DNA of 64,000 nt from Desulfobulbaceae bacterium BRH_c16a (GCA_000961725.1 LADS01000057.1:1-64000); one strand, 5' to 3'. Counted from the first letter of the stretch, positions 25,825-35,182 are shown. The notes: generated from the sequence alone by a model not told the origin. A program made the numbers and translations.

Positions 25825-26850
25825 TTATTTCCCGAAATTACAGACAGGATACGAGCAGGTCTTACAATTCCTGCACAACCCTCCATGGCCCAGTTCCGCC
25901 AGTTCTTTTCTGCCGATCTCCTGACCGGTCAGGATCCGCGGTAAAATAAGATCGAAGACAGTGATTTTGTGGTACATTCCGCAGGCTGGAAGGCCAAGGA
26001 CAGGATGTGTGCCGATCTTTCCGCAAAGAAACATCGCACCCGGCAAAACCGGCGTGCCATATACGACATCGGTGGCCCCGGCCAGCAGTATCGCTTCTCT
26101 GGTAACGTCATCGGGATCGACAGACATCCCGCCGCTGGTGACGATAAGGTCGGCCCCCTGAGCAAGACAATAATTAATCTCCTCGGCGATTACTGTTTTG
26201 TCGTCGGGAGCAAATCTGACAAGCAGTATATGAGAACCGAGCAACAGGGCCTTGGCACGCAATACCTCCTCGAATCGATCCTTGATTCTGCCGTGAAAAA
26301 CCTCGTTGCCGGTAATGACCAGGCCGATTTTCACCCGTTGCAGCGGCAATACCTCGACAATCCTGGAACCTGACGCGGCGATGGCCTCCACATCGACGAT
26401 AAGCCGACGCTCTGCGATAAGAGGAATAAGCCGCGTTGCTGCGACGGTTTCGCCTTTTTTTACAGGGGTGTTGTCATGGAGGGTGGAACACATTACCTCG
26501 CCAAGCATATTGATGCGGAAGAGAGCTTCCTTGTTTATCCGCAACAAGCCTTCAATTCCTGCCTTGAGAGCGATCTTGCCTTCCTCTGGGTTGTCCGCGT
26601 ATTCGACTCCCCGGCCGGCGAAAGCAGCGGCCAGCCGTGCGGCTGCCTCGTTTTCATGGATCTCGGAGGACTCCAATGAAAGAACGAAGATATTCTCTTT
26701 TCCCAGACGCTTGAGGTGATCGATGTCTTCCGGCCGGATGATATGCCCTTTCCTGAAAGCGACCCCCTTTTTCTGGTCTTTTACTATCTCGGTGATATCG
26801 TGGGGGAGAACCATCCCCACCGCCTCTTCGACCGGAATGATCTTGCGCAT
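25825..26850 (-). CDS. Molybdopterin-binding (MoeA/MogA-like) domain protein with C-terminal cysteine cluster
   Basis: 341 residues. The N-terminal part (IIPVEEAVGMVLPHDITEI) resembles MoeA domain starts; residues about 170-315 form a molybdopterin-binding domain with VKIGLVITGNEVFHGRI and DLIVTSGGMSVDPDDVTREA. The tail has CRNCKTCSYPVC, a compact cysteine motif that suggests a metal site. It lacks the full MoeA domain set, so it may be a molybdenum-cofactor insertion or sensing protein rather than the ligase itself. Stands alone, convergent with the Smr gene at 13 bases. Confidence 0.75.
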   Translation of the reverse strand: MRKIIPVEEAVGMVLPHDITEIVKDQKKGVAFRKGHIIRPEDIDHLKRLGKENIFVLSLESSEIHENEAAARLAAAFAGRGVEYADNPEEGKIALKAGIEGLLRINKEALFRINMLGEVMCSTLHDNTPVKKGETVAATRLIPLIAERRLIVDVEAIAASGSRIVEVLPLQRVKIGLVITGNEVFHGRIKDRFEEVLRAKALLLGSHILLVRFAPDDKTVIAEEINYCLAQGADLIVTSGGMSVDPDDVTREAILLAGATDVVYGTPVLPGAMFLCGKIGTHPVLGLPACGMYHKITVFDLILPRILTGQEIGRKELAELGHGGLCRNCKTCSYPVCNFGK

Positions 26851-26878
26851 CGGCGTCCTCTCGGGTTTTAGTACCTTA

Positions 26879-26916
26879 CAGATTGTTTTCTTGTTTTTTA
26901 GAAAGAAAACAATCTG
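26879..26916 (-). terminator. Long hairpin after the nucleotide-sugar dehydrogenase gene
   Basis: CAGATTGTTTTCTT (26879-26892) pairs perfectly over 14 bp with AAGAAAACAATCTG (26903-26916), between the stop of the dehydrogenase gene (26932) and the start of the next minus-strand gene (26850). No U run follows, so efficiency is uncertain. Confidence 0.55.
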
Positions 26917-26931
26917 CGAAAATCAGTTCAT

Positions 26932-28227
26932 TTACAGACAACCATCCACCTGATCACGCGGAAAGAGTCCTTTTACATCAAATATCACCGATTTCTCCTT
27001 GCAGAGATTTCGTATCTGAGAGATCGAGAGTTCGGCAAACTGTCGATGGGCAACGGCTATGACAAGAGCACTGTAGGTGTCCTTGACAAGCGATTGAATC
27101 AACGAGATACCGTATTCCTTCTTTGCTTCCTCCGAGGTTACCCATGGATCGTAAACATCGACCGCAATACCGTATTCCTGGAACTCGGAAACAATATCGA
27201 TTACCCGGGTATTGCGCAGGTCGGGACAATTTTCCTTAAAGGTAAGCCCCATTACCAGGATCCGTGAATGTGCTGTATCGATACCTTTCTTGATCATTTT
27301 CTTTATCACGGTTGCAGCGATATAGTGGCCCATATTGTCATTGAGTCGTCGGCCGGCAAGGATCATGTTGGGGTGATATCCCACTTCCTGGGCTTTATGC
27401 GTGAGATAGTAGGGATCGACACCGATGCAGTGACCGCCGACGAGACCCGGTCTGAATGGCAGGAAATTCCATTTGGTCCCGGCCGCAGCGAGGACCTCGC
27501 CGGTGTCGATATCAAGTCTCTCGAAGATCAGGGCAAGCTCATTGATGAGAGCGATATTGACATCGCGCTGAGTGTTTTCTATTACCTTGGCCGCTTCGGC
27601 AACTTTTATGCTGCTTGCCGGAAAAGTGCCTGCGGTGATAATCGTTTTATACAGCGAATCGACAAACCGAGCGATTTCGGGAGTGGAACCCGAGGTGATC
27701 TTGACAATAGACGGGAGCCTGTGCTGCTTGTCTCCGGGATTGATACGCTCAGGACTATAGCCACAGAAAAAGTCTGTGTTATAGGTCAGCCCGGAACCAT
27801 GCTCCAGAATGGGTACACATACTTCTTCGGTCGCACCCGGGTACACTGTTGATTCGAATACTACCACATCGCCAGGCTTCAGGGCTTTTGAAACAGAGCG
27901 TGAAGCGCCCTCGAGCGGGGCGAAATTCGGCCGCTTGGCGGCATCGATCGGTGTCGGCACTGCAACAATAAATACATTGCAACCGCGGATATCTTCGGCA
28001 TCGGCAGTAAATTGAAGAAGGCCTGCACCACTCAGTTCCTCGTCGGTAACTTCCAGGGTGGCATCCGTGCCCCGTCGAAGTTCATCGATCCTAGCGTTGT
28101 TCAAATCGAATCCAAGCGTCGGGTATAATTTTCCGAATTCGACGGCAAGCGGCAAACCTACATACCCGAGACCGATGATACAGAGCCTCAACTGGGCTGA
28201 ATTCTTAATGAAGTCATTATTTTCCAT
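26932..28227 (-). CDS. UDP-N-acetylhexosamine dehydrogenase, TviB/WbpO-like
   Basis: 431 residues from the ATG at 28227. Rossmann motif CIIGLGYVGLPLAVEFGK at about 16-33, VAVPTPID, the STVYPG segment, and the catalytic block GLVGGHCIGVDPYYL with C267. The overall pattern fits UDP-GlcNAc/GalNAc 6-dehydrogenases (TviB, WbpO) more than UDP-glucose dehydrogenase. It makes a UDP-hexosaminuronic acid for capsule, exopolysaccharide or O-antigen. Its 5' end overlaps queD by 11 bases; no glycosyltransferases are nearby. Confidence 0.88.
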   Translation of the reverse strand: MENNDFIKNSAQLRLCIIGLGYVGLPLAVEFGKLYPTLGFDLNNARIDELRRGTDATLEVTDEELSGAGLLQFTADAEDIRGCNVFIVAVPTPIDAAKRPNFAPLEGASRSVSKALKPGDVVVFESTVYPGATEEVCVPILEHGSGLTYNTDFFCGYSPERINPGDKQHRLPSIVKITSGSTPEIARFVDSLYKTIITAGTFPASSIKVAEAAKVIENTQRDVNIALINELALIFERLDIDTGEVLAAAGTKWNFLPFRPGLVGGHCIGVDPYYLTHKAQEVGYHPNMILAGRRLNDNMGHYIAATVIKKMIKKGIDTAHSRILVMGLTFKENCPDLRNTRVIDIVSEFQEYGIAVDVYDPWVTSEEAKKEYGISLIQSLVKDTYSALVIAVAHRQFAELSISQIRNLCKEKSVIFDVKGLFPRDQVDGCL

Positions 28228-28588
28228 AATACGTAAGACCCTGGGTATCTGTTTCATAGACGGTAACGCTATAGAGGGCGTACCGATCATCTCTCAGCTT
28301 GGGCTGGATATCATCATAAATAAAGCGGGAAATATGTTCGGAAGAAGGGTTCTTATCCTGAAAATAGGGGAGGGTGTTCAGATCGTGATGATCAAGTTTA
28401 TCAATAACCTCCTTGACTATCTTTTTCAATATCTTGAAATCGATTCCCATTCCATACCTGTCAAGTTCAGTGGCACGAACCGTCACTTCCACCTTCCAGT
28501 TATGCCCGTGCGGCTGTTCACAATCACCGGGATAATCTCTCAGATGATGGGCGCCGGCAAAATGAGTCTTGATAAATATATCAAACAT
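28217..28588 (-). CDS. queD: 6-carboxy-5,6,7,8-tetrahydropterin synthase
   Basis: 123 residues. Zinc-binding histidines are seen in GAHHLRDY (H14/H15) and QPHGHNW (H27, H29), and C23 in PGDCEQ is the catalytic cysteine of QueD-type enzymes. Converts dihydroneopterin triphosphate to carboxytetrahydropterin in queuosine synthesis. AAAGGAG precedes the ATG. A TATAAT-like box lies at 28753-28758 on the minus strand without a good -35. The 299 bases upstream hold no gene. Confidence 0.93.
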   Translation of the reverse strand: MFDIFIKTHFAGAHHLRDYPGDCEQPHGHNWKVEVTVRATELDRYGMGIDFKILKKIVKEVIDKLDHHDLNTLPYFQDKNPSSEHISRFIYDDIQPKLRDDRYALYSVTVYETDTQGLTYYGK

Positions 28589-28887
28589 TATTGTCTCCTT
28601 TGAAAGATATCGTGGTCTTCTGTGCGAGCATGGCAGGACGTTGCAGTTTACCGGGATATTTAATACTTTCCCCGCTATTAATCATCTACTTTTTCTCTTC
28701 TTCGCCACCGTAAATCGGCCGTATCCTGGAGGATATCCGACAGCCTTGGTTGATTATACTCATTACGTAATGAATTTCATCAGTTGCCAGCAAATGTTTT
28801 TTTATAAAAACAAGTTTACATTTCCTTCAGGGGGTATACATTCATTTTTTAACCGGCAAAAAATCGCTTTTCAGCATTATCTTACCT

Positions 28888-29685
28888 TTGGGGTGGTTCG
28901 TGGAGGAACAGAATAATTCGCAAAACCATAGTGTAACCACCAAAGACAGTCTCTTCGACGGCGATTTAATCTGTTTTCAGCATTCGGCCGGGTATCGTTT
29001 TTCTGTCGACTCGGTACTTCTTGCTCATTTTGTCGCAGTGCGTAAAGATGACCGTATTGTCGATATAGGTACCGGTTGCGGCATAATCATGATGATTCTG
29101 CTTTATCGCTGGGGACACCTTATCAGTGAAATAACAGGCTTGGAAATTCAGCAGAGCCTCGCCGATCTTGCCTTGAAGAACCTCAAGGTCAACGGTTTGG
29201 AGGAAAGAGGGAGAGTGATGATTGGCGATTTAAAAAACATCCTTGAACTGATTCCGGCTGAATCATCCGATACTGTTGTCTGTAATCCGCCTTTTTATCA
29301 GTTCGGGTCCGGGCGGCAGAATGACAATCCGGAGGCAAACCTGGCACGCCACCAGTGTCTTGCAAGCCTGGACGATATCCTTCTGGCTTCGGCCCGGGTC
29401 ATACGGAATAAAGGATCGATGTACTGCATCTATCCGGCAGAACAAATTGGCAGATTCATTGTATTTGCAGGAAGATACCGACTCGAAGTCAAGAGACTTC
29501 AATTTATTTACGGTTATCCGCAGCAAAAAGACAATGATGCTCGTCTGGTTCTTATTCACTGCAGCAAAAATGGAGGAAGCGGCACGAAGATCCTTCCACC
29601 TTTTTATGTCTACCGTGAAAAAAATGGTGCGTTTTCCGATGAAATGCACAATTTCTATAAAAAAAACATTGAGCTGTCATTGTAA
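28888..29685 (+). CDS. TrmN6-like tRNA1(Val) A37 N6-methyltransferase
   Basis: About 265 residues. SAM-binding motif IVDIGTGCGIIMMIL and the N6-adenine catalytic motif VVCNPPFYQFG, preceded by the DGDLICFQHSAGYRFSVDSVLL segment typical for YfiC/TrmN6 proteins. It probably methylates A37 in tRNA1(Val). Starts are weak: TTG at 28888 or GTG at 28900; no clear binding site. A terminator overlaps the stop codon. Confidence 0.85.
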   Translation: MGWFVEEQNNSQNHSVTTKDSLFDGDLICFQHSAGYRFSVDSVLLAHFVAVRKDDRIVDIGTGCGIIMMILLYRWGHLISEITGLEIQQSLADLALKNLKVNGLEERGRVMIGDLKNILELIPAESSDTVVCNPPFYQFGSGRQNDNPEANLARHQCLASLDDILLASARVIRNKGSMYCIYPAEQIGRFIVFAGRYRLEVKRLQFIYGYPQQKDNDARLVLIHCSKNGGSGTKILPPFYVYREKNGAFSDEMHNFYKKNIELSL

Positions 29686-29701
29686 CCGGACAGCTCTTTT
29701 T
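29671..29701 (+). terminator. Intrinsic terminator overlapping the end of the methyltransferase gene
   Basis: GAGCTGTC (29671-29678) pairs with GACAGCTC (29689-29696), followed by TTTTTC. The stop codon (29683-29685) lies in the loop. Confidence 0.75.
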
Positions 29702-29724
29702 CACTTCCTCTTACACCATTATCG

Positions 29725-31251
29725 ATGCTTGCAAAAATTACCAGTTGCTCCGTCCTCGGCATTCAAGGTTGGTTGATTCAGGTCGAGGTCGACGTCGCCA
29801 GCGGTCTGCCGACTTTTTCAACGGTAGGTCTGCCTGACAGTGCCATCCGGGAAAGCAAGGACAGGGTGAAGGCGGCCATTAAAAATTGCGGATACACTTT
29901 CCCGAGCAAACGCATAACGGTAAACCTTGCGCCGGCAGATATAAAAAAGGAGGGCGCAGGTTTCGATCTGCCCATTGCCATAGGCATTCTCGAAGCGACC
30001 GAGACCTTGAACAGGTGCAGGGAGGGGCGATACTGTATAGTCGGCGAACTCTCTCTGGATGGCGGGGTTCACCGGGTCAATGGAATTCTGCCGATGATTC
30101 TTGCCGCAAAGGAACATGGTCTGCAAGGAATACTTATTCCGGAAGAAAATATTGCAGAAGCTCAGATCGCTCCGGATGGAATTGAGATAATTCCCGTCTC
30201 TTCTCTTCCCCAGGCGGTAGAATTCCTCGCCGGCATAGAGACATCTGTGGTTTTTTCCAGGGCACCTCGTGAGCAGATGGCGAATAGCACGAGCTATAGT
30301 GTCGATTTTTCGGAGATCAAAGGGCAGCAACATGTAAAACGAGCCTTGGAGATAGCTGCTTCGGGAGGGCACAACATCCTGTTGAAGGGGCCGCCCGGGT
30401 CGGGAAAAACCATGTTGGCAAGACGGTTTCCAACCATTCTGCCACCGATGACTTTAGATGAGATCATAGAAACCACTAAGATTTACAGTGTCGCCGGCAT
30501 CAATGCCGAAAAAACCATGGTTTTTTCGACCCGCCCGTTTCGTGCGCCCCATCATACAATTTCCGATGCAGGCCTCATCGGCGGCGGCAGCATTCCACAA
30601 CCTGGAGAGGTTTCCCTCGCCCACAACGGGGTCCTTTTTCTCGATGAGCTGCCGGAATTTAAAAAACATGTGCTGGAAGTCCTGCGCCAGCCCCTGGAGG
30701 ATGGCGAGGTGACTATTGCCAGGGCCAACATGACCCTTACATTTCCTGCTCGTTTCACCCTTATTGCTGCCATGAATCCCTGTCCTTGCGGGTTTTCAGG
30801 CGACAGCCGAAACCGATGCAACTGCAACGAAGCAGATATCAAACGCTACACCGGAAAAATTTCCGGGCCGCTCATTGACCGGATCGACCTTCATCTGGAG
30901 GTTGCCGCCCTCGATTATAGTGAAATGAGCAGCGCTCAGCGGGGAGAGAGTTCAAGGGAGATCAAAGAACGCGTGGATCGTACCCGGGCTCTCCAGGAGA
31001 CAAGGTTCGCCGAATATCCCGGAGTGTACTGCAACAGTCAGATGAGCACCGGGCTTCTGGAAAAATATTGCAGCCTGGACGCTTCTTCCTCGCAACTTCT
31101 GAAGAAGAGTGTCGAGAGATTAGGGCTTTCCGCCAGGGCATATCACCGCGTCCTGAAGATAGCCAGAACCATCGCCGACATGTCTCTGGTGCCGGCTATT
31201 GAAACTGCCCATATTGCCGAGGCTGTTCAATTCTGCCGGCATGAGATTTAG
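29725..31251 (+). CDS. comM: YifB/ComM-family Mg-chelatase-like AAA ATPase
   Basis: 508 residues, full length. An N-terminal Lon-protease-like domain (VDVASGLPTFSTVGLPDSAI, residues about 15-150) is followed by the AAA+ module with Walker A GPPGSGKTMLARR, Walker B GVLFLDELPEF, and the MNPCPCGFSGD block typical of the family, then a C-terminal Mg-chelatase domain. ComM is a hexameric helicase that extends branch migration during natural transformation. No other competence gene is adjacent apart from the ComEA-like gene at 54 kb. Confidence 0.94.
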   Translation: MLAKITSCSVLGIQGWLIQVEVDVASGLPTFSTVGLPDSAIRESKDRVKAAIKNCGYTFPSKRITVNLAPADIKKEGAGFDLPIAIGILEATETLNRCREGRYCIVGELSLDGGVHRVNGILPMILAAKEHGLQGILIPEENIAEAQIAPDGIEIIPVSSLPQAVEFLAGIETSVVFSRAPREQMANSTSYSVDFSEIKGQQHVKRALEIAASGGHNILLKGPPGSGKTMLARRFPTILPPMTLDEIIETTKIYSVAGINAEKTMVFSTRPFRAPHHTISDAGLIGGGSIPQPGEVSLAHNGVLFLDELPEFKKHVLEVLRQPLEDGEVTIARANMTLTFPARFTLIAAMNPCPCGFSGDSRNRCNCNEADIKRYTGKISGPLIDRIDLHLEVAALDYSEMSSAQRGESSREIKERVDRTRALQETRFAEYPGVYCNSQMSTGLLEKYCSLDASSSQLLKKSVERLGLSARAYHRVLKIARTIADMSLVPAIETAHIAEAVQFCRHEI

Positions 31252-31278
31252 TACCTCAGAAATTCTTTTCTTGTTTTT

Positions 31279-31321
31279 CACCCCTCAAGGGGGGACTGAA
31301 AAGAGTACCCCTTGTGGGGTG
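31279..31321. other. Inverted repeat with self-complementary arms
   Basis: CACCCCTCAAGGGG (31279-31292) and CCCCTTGTGGGGTG (31308-31321) are inverted copies with one mismatch. Each arm can also nearly fold on itself, and an outer GACTGA/TCAGTC pair allows an alternative fold. It separates comM from the next gene; perhaps a terminator, but there is no U run. Confidence 0.45.
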
Positions 31322-31376
31322 TCAGTCTTCATTCACCTGCCATTGCTGACAGGCAAGACACCGGGAGCTCACCTTC

Positions 31377-33116
31377 ATGAAAATGAAAGCATTTATAACG
31401 GTTGCAATAATTTTCACTATTGCTGTCTCACTGCGAAGCGTGCGCATACATCCTGACAAAAACATAGAATTGACGGATTTTATTCCCGATACATCCCTTT
31501 TGTACTTCGAGCAGCGCAATGGTTCGAATGCCTTGGCACAATCAGCTGCGTCCCGATCGGACAACAATCTCGAATCTATCGATTATGTGGGGGTAGCACA
31601 AGAAGTAGGTCTCCAGGACGATTCCATTGCTGTAATGAAAAAGTATCTGGATTTTTATAAAACCGCTACGGAAGATCCGCAATTCGATGCAATATTTGGC
31701 AAGCGACTTTCCTTTGCAGTCATGCAACCCGTCGACGCATTCGCAGGGACTGACATCATGGAATTTTTGCGTGGCCATGTCGTCGCGGTCGTTGAACCGG
31801 AGTATCCTCTTGAATGGCTTGAAATTGCAGAAAAACATTATGATAAACAAACAACCGAATTGATTCTCCAGAGTTTGCAATACGGTAACCATTTGATAAA
31901 GCGTGTGATCCTCAAAGATGAATTGTTCTTTCTTGTGGCCATCGACCGATTTTTTGTGATAAGTCAGAATGAGAAACAATTGCATCTGTGTATCGATACA
32001 TTTGACGGTAAACAGCCATCTCTGTCGAACGACCGGGATTTCCAGGAAATCAACAAAAATATTGCAGATCCTGATCGGCTTGTATACGTTCCGATGAAAA
32101 CTGCCCGTGAGTTTTTCTCGTCCTTGTTTGAAGCCCATAGTTTTCCGAATAAAGACGTTCTGTTGAAAGACCTGCAATCGACTATCGGATTTACCGGTTT
32201 CGGTTACGGTGCATGGAGGAAACATTCGCAGATTGAAGAGAAGGTACTCATTCACTTCGAAAAATCGGAAATTAATGCATTCGCCAAGAGATATGTTGAG
32301 ACTCCTCAGGTTGAAAGTTCGATGTTATCGCTGGTGACCGATGATCCGATGATCTTTTACTGGTCAAACACTCTCAATTTCAAACACTTTCTCATGTATA
32401 TAGAGGACGGTGCGAGACAGGACCCGCGATTGGCTGAGTTTTTGACCCGACTTGAGGCAGTTACCGGGAAAGATGCCGCAGAGACCTTTGCCCTCTTCGG
32501 CGAAGAGGTGAGCCTTATCATCGAACCGGCACCCGCGGACGACCTGTTTCCTTTCCCCCTGGGGGCCTTTTTCATAAAAGTAGAGAAAGTAGATGAGCTC
32601 AAGGATACTATGGAAAAGCTCTTACAAAGATACAACCTGCCAATGAAGAAAGGAGAATACGGGCCGGCAATGTATAGCTATTGGAGCCTGTCACCCCAGG
32701 ATGGTCTGCTCCCTCTTTACGGTTTCTGGAATAACCTCTTTTTTTTCGGCAATAGCAGTAACCTGTTGCACAAGGTGATAGACACCAAGCTGAGTGAATA
32801 TTCTTTGGCCGATATCGAGGAGGTGCAGAAAATAGATCCGGGACTGAACCGGAAGGGCAACTCGATAACCTATATGAACAACATTCACCTCATAACCATG
32901 ATCAAGAATTTTCTTGAAGTGCTGGGCACATTTGTGGCTATCGAAGATCGAGAAATCGCATTGAAAGCCGGCGTCCTCCTGAAGAAAATCGTCAACCCGC
33001 TGTTGGATCGGGCGATGATGTATAATGCCAGCGTCTCCCGTAGCCATTTTACACCCGACATGCTGGTCATTGATTCAATCACAGATATCTCCGGTAATAC
33101 ACGGTCAAAGGAATAA
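31377..33116 (+). CDS. Uncharacterised protein with N-terminal signal/anchor, DUF3352-like
   Basis: 579 residues. The N-terminus MKMKAFITVAIIFTIAVSLR is a signal peptide or membrane anchor, so the rest should be periplasmic or lipid-side. The body has the repeated style FFLVAIDRFFVISQNEKQLH and LYGFWNNLFFFGNSSNLLHK, reminiscent of DUF3352 proteins that score self-inhibition, but I do not identify a catalytic motif. It is followed at 2 bases by another unknown gene, probably the same operon. Function unknown. Confidence 0.7.
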   Translation: MKMKAFITVAIIFTIAVSLRSVRIHPDKNIELTDFIPDTSLLYFEQRNGSNALAQSAASRSDNNLESIDYVGVAQEVGLQDDSIAVMKKYLDFYKTATEDPQFDAIFGKRLSFAVMQPVDAFAGTDIMEFLRGHVVAVVEPEYPLEWLEIAEKHYDKQTTELILQSLQYGNHLIKRVILKDELFFLVAIDRFFVISQNEKQLHLCIDTFDGKQPSLSNDRDFQEINKNIADPDRLVYVPMKTAREFFSSLFEAHSFPNKDVLLKDLQSTIGFTGFGYGAWRKHSQIEEKVLIHFEKSEINAFAKRYVETPQVESSMLSLVTDDPMIFYWSNTLNFKHFLMYIEDGARQDPRLAEFLTRLEAVTGKDAAETFALFGEEVSLIIEPAPADDLFPFPLGAFFIKVEKVDELKDTMEKLLQRYNLPMKKGEYGPAMYSYWSLSPQDGLLPLYGFWNNLFFFGNSSNLLHKVIDTKLSEYSLADIEEVQKIDPGLNRKGNSITYMNNIHLITMIKNFLEVLGTFVAIEDREIALKAGVLLKKIVNPLLDRAMMYNASVSRSHFTPDMLVIDSITDISGNTRSKE

Positions 33117-33118
33117 TT

Positions 33119-33478
33119 ATGAAGAAGATTGTCGATGAATTAAAGCAGTTGATCTCCTTTAAGGATACCACCTCTGCGGGAGATATCGTACTTATCGCGG
33201 CGAAAGAGCCGCGGATGCTCTTTTATGCGTATGTCAACAAGATAGAGAGGGACTCGACTCGCAGAGATGAATGGTGGCATGTTCATTTCACCCTACTTTC
33301 CGTACCCATGCAGAAATTGACGTGGACGCTCAGAACCGAACAGATGAACGGGCAGGAATTATTCACTATGGGAGGAGAAGAACGATTCGTCAAAGCTGTC
33401 AATTTTGGCGACGATGGCGACATTCCGGTTGACAGTGAAAAAAGCAATAAAATAGCTTCCCTCAAGCGGATCAAATGA
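33119..33478 (+). CDS. Uncharacterised 119-residue protein
   Basis: No family recognised. The sequence is compact and mixed alpha/beta in character (GDIVLIAAKEPRMLFYAYVN, WWHVHFTLLSVPMQKLTWTL), with a charged lysine-rich C-terminus and no signal peptide or cysteine motif. It starts 2 bases after the anchored protein at 31377-33116, so the two are likely translated together. The reading looks real because the frame is closed by that tight spacing and has no alternative on the other strand. Confidence 0.65.
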   Translation: MKKIVDELKQLISFKDTTSAGDIVLIAAKEPRMLFYAYVNKIERDSTRRDEWWHVHFTLLSVPMQKLTWTLRTEQMNGQELFTMGGEERFVKAVNFGDDGDIPVDSEKSNKIASLKRIK

Positions 33479-33555
33479 AGCTCCACAAGAATGGTGTGGC
33501 AACTGAGCAACCCCTTATTGCTTATTCATGACCGGTGACAATCGCCGAGATTCAA

Positions 33556-34050
33556 CTACAACTCAGGCGGAATAAAGCTCACCGTCAGGCTTTCAAGACT
33601 CGTCGTCAATTGCCGGTACGTAATATTCGGCGATTTATTCAGCATGATCTTTGCCGCTTTGATCTGGTCGGTTTCACTGTACTTGTCGGACAGGTAGATT
33701 ATTTCCTTGATGCCGGCCTGAATGATGACCTTCGTACATTCATTGCAGGGGAAAAGCCCCACATAGATTCTGCAGTTTCTGAGATCCGATATTGCATTGA
33801 GGACGGCATTAAGCTCCGCATGGCATACATAGGGATATTTGGTGTCGAGGTACTTCCCCTGTCGCTCCCAGGGAAGCTCATCGTCGGAACAGCCCCAGGG
33901 AAAACCGTTATATCCGACGCCGACAATTTTGTTTTGCTCATTGGCAACACACGCACCAACCTGGGTGTTCGGGTCTTTGCTTCTCTGGGCCGACAACAGT
34001 GCAACCGCCATAAAATACTCATCCCAGGAAAGATAGTTTGTCCTTTTCAT
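33556..34050 (-). CDS. Deoxycytidylate deaminase
   Basis: 164 residues from the ATG at 34050 (AGGAG in front; a longer frame to 34116 overlaps the upstream gene). Zinc-dependent cytidine-deaminase fold: CHAELNAVLN supplies H77 and the catalytic E79, PCNEC supplies C102 and C105. The dCMP deaminase (ComEB) pattern DPNTQVGACV and GVGYNGFPWGCSDDELPW is clear. It makes dUMP for thymidylate synthesis. It overlaps the hydrolase gene by 4 bases. Confidence 0.93.
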   Translation of the reverse strand: MKRTNYLSWDEYFMAVALLSAQRSKDPNTQVGACVANEQNKIVGVGYNGFPWGCSDDELPWERQGKYLDTKYPYVCHAELNAVLNAISDLRNCRIYVGLFPCNECTKVIIQAGIKEIIYLSDKYSETDQIKAAKIMLNKSPNITYRQLTTSLESLTVSFIPPEL

Positions 34051-34892
34051 GCACTCTCTCCTGTCTGACCACCCTTGGCTTGTCTGCGGCGCTGACGCCA
34101 GGTGTTCACTCCGCACACTGTATTGACAAACTCCTTAATCTTCTGAAAATAAAGATCTCCGCCGGTCGTGCTGACCGTGTCATGATCCGCACCGGGAATG
34201 ATGAAAAACTGTTTATTTCTTGCCCCGGAGAAGGATTGCAGCTTTTCTGCCTGCGCACCGGGCACCAGACAGTCTTTCGAGCCGTGGAAAATCAAGGTCG
34301 GCAGTTTTATCTCGGCAATTTTGCGCAAATTGTCGAATCCTTCTTGTTCAGCCAGTGCCGCACTGGAAAGCGGCACCCCGATCGCCTGCAACAGGGGCGC
34401 AGTTTCACAGAATCCGCTTTCTATAAGTAAACCTTTGACCATTTCGCTGTGAGCATGCACGATATCTATTGCACAGACAGATCCCAGGGAACGTCCCATG
34501 ACAAAAAGAGGACCGGAATATCCTAGAACCTTGAGCCTTTCAGTTGCCAAAGCAAATACAATTTTGCCGTCGGCAAATAACGATGCAACCGAAGGCGAAC
34601 CGGTACTCTTGCCATAGCCGCGATATGATGCGAGGAAAATATTCATCCCGTGTCTGATGAAATTTTCAGCCACGCTGTTGAAGCTTTCACAGGATTCATT
34701 CCCGCCATGGAAGTAGAAGAGGGTAGGAGCATCGGGCGCGAAGGGGTAGAACCTGCAGTGTATTTCTACCTCCGGTGCAACCGTCAGAGCGACATCTTCG
34801 GCATTTTCCGGACAGTTATCGGCAATTGTTAGAGGTGGCTGAAAGAGAAGCGGGAGGATTTCAGGTGTGTCTATTTTACTCAAATTTTGCAT
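34047..34892 (-). CDS. Alpha/beta hydrolase
   Basis: 281 residues. The hydrolase fold shows an oxyanion motif FYFHGGNESCESF, the nucleophile elbow GRSLGS and a C-terminal catalytic histidine in PGADHDTVS, with an aspartate in FHGSKDCLVP. It resembles BEM46/YfhR-like serine hydrolases; substrate unknown. The last residues are rich in Arg/Gln/Lys. No signal peptide. Translationally coupled to the dCMP deaminase by a 4-base overlap, with no obvious functional link. Confidence 0.8.
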   Translation of the reverse strand: MQNLSKIDTPEILPLLFQPPLTIADNCPENAEDVALTVAPEVEIHCRFYPFAPDAPTLFYFHGGNESCESFNSVAENFIRHGMNIFLASYRGYGKSTGSPSVASLFADGKIVFALATERLKVLGYSGPLFVMGRSLGSVCAIDIVHAHSEMVKGLLIESGFCETAPLLQAIGVPLSSAALAEQEGFDNLRKIAEIKLPTLIFHGSKDCLVPGAQAEKLQSFSGARNKQFFIIPGADHDTVSTTGGDLYFQKIKEFVNTVCGVNTWRQRRRQAKGGQTGESA

Positions 34893-35024
34893 GGCAATCA
34901 GAACATGGTTAAAGGCAAATGGGAGAACAATCTTTTAAAGGGATGTACTCTAAAGGATCTTCCATTAAAAAGCTAGAACTGAGGGGCGTATGACGAGAAA
35001 ACCGGCGACATAAAAAATGAGGAA

Positions 35025-35065
35025 ACAAAAAAACGGGCTGCAGGTAAACTACCTGCAGCCCGTTT
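35025..35065 (-). terminator. Intrinsic terminator of tRNA-His
   Basis: On the minus strand, downstream of the tRNA CCA, a 16-bp perfect stem (AAACGGGCTGCAGGTA with TACCTGCAGCCCGTTT, loop of 3) is followed by a T-rich run of the form TTTTGTTT. A textbook rho-independent terminator. Confidence 0.9.
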
Positions 35066-35076
35066 CATGAATATCG

Positions 35077-35153
35077 TGGGGTGAGCGAGGGGACTTGAAC
35101 CCCCGGCCTCCTGGGCCACAACCAGGTGCTCTAACCAATTGAGCTACGCCCAC
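35077..35153 (-). tRNA. tRNA-His (anticodon GTG)
   Basis: The minus strand gives a complete cloverleaf: acceptor GTGGGCG pairs with CGCTCAC, D-arm GCTCAATTGGTTAGAGC, anticodon stem CCTGG/CCAGG with loop TTGTGGC (anticodon GTG), T-arm with GGTTCAAGTCCCC-like core, CCA encoded at 35077-35079. A G lies at position -1 (35154), as needed for histidine tRNA, facing discriminator C73. A candidate promoter is upstream and an intrinsic terminator downstream. Confidence 0.97.
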
Positions 35154-35182
35154 CACGAAAGCATTGTTCGAAAAGCCTGTGT

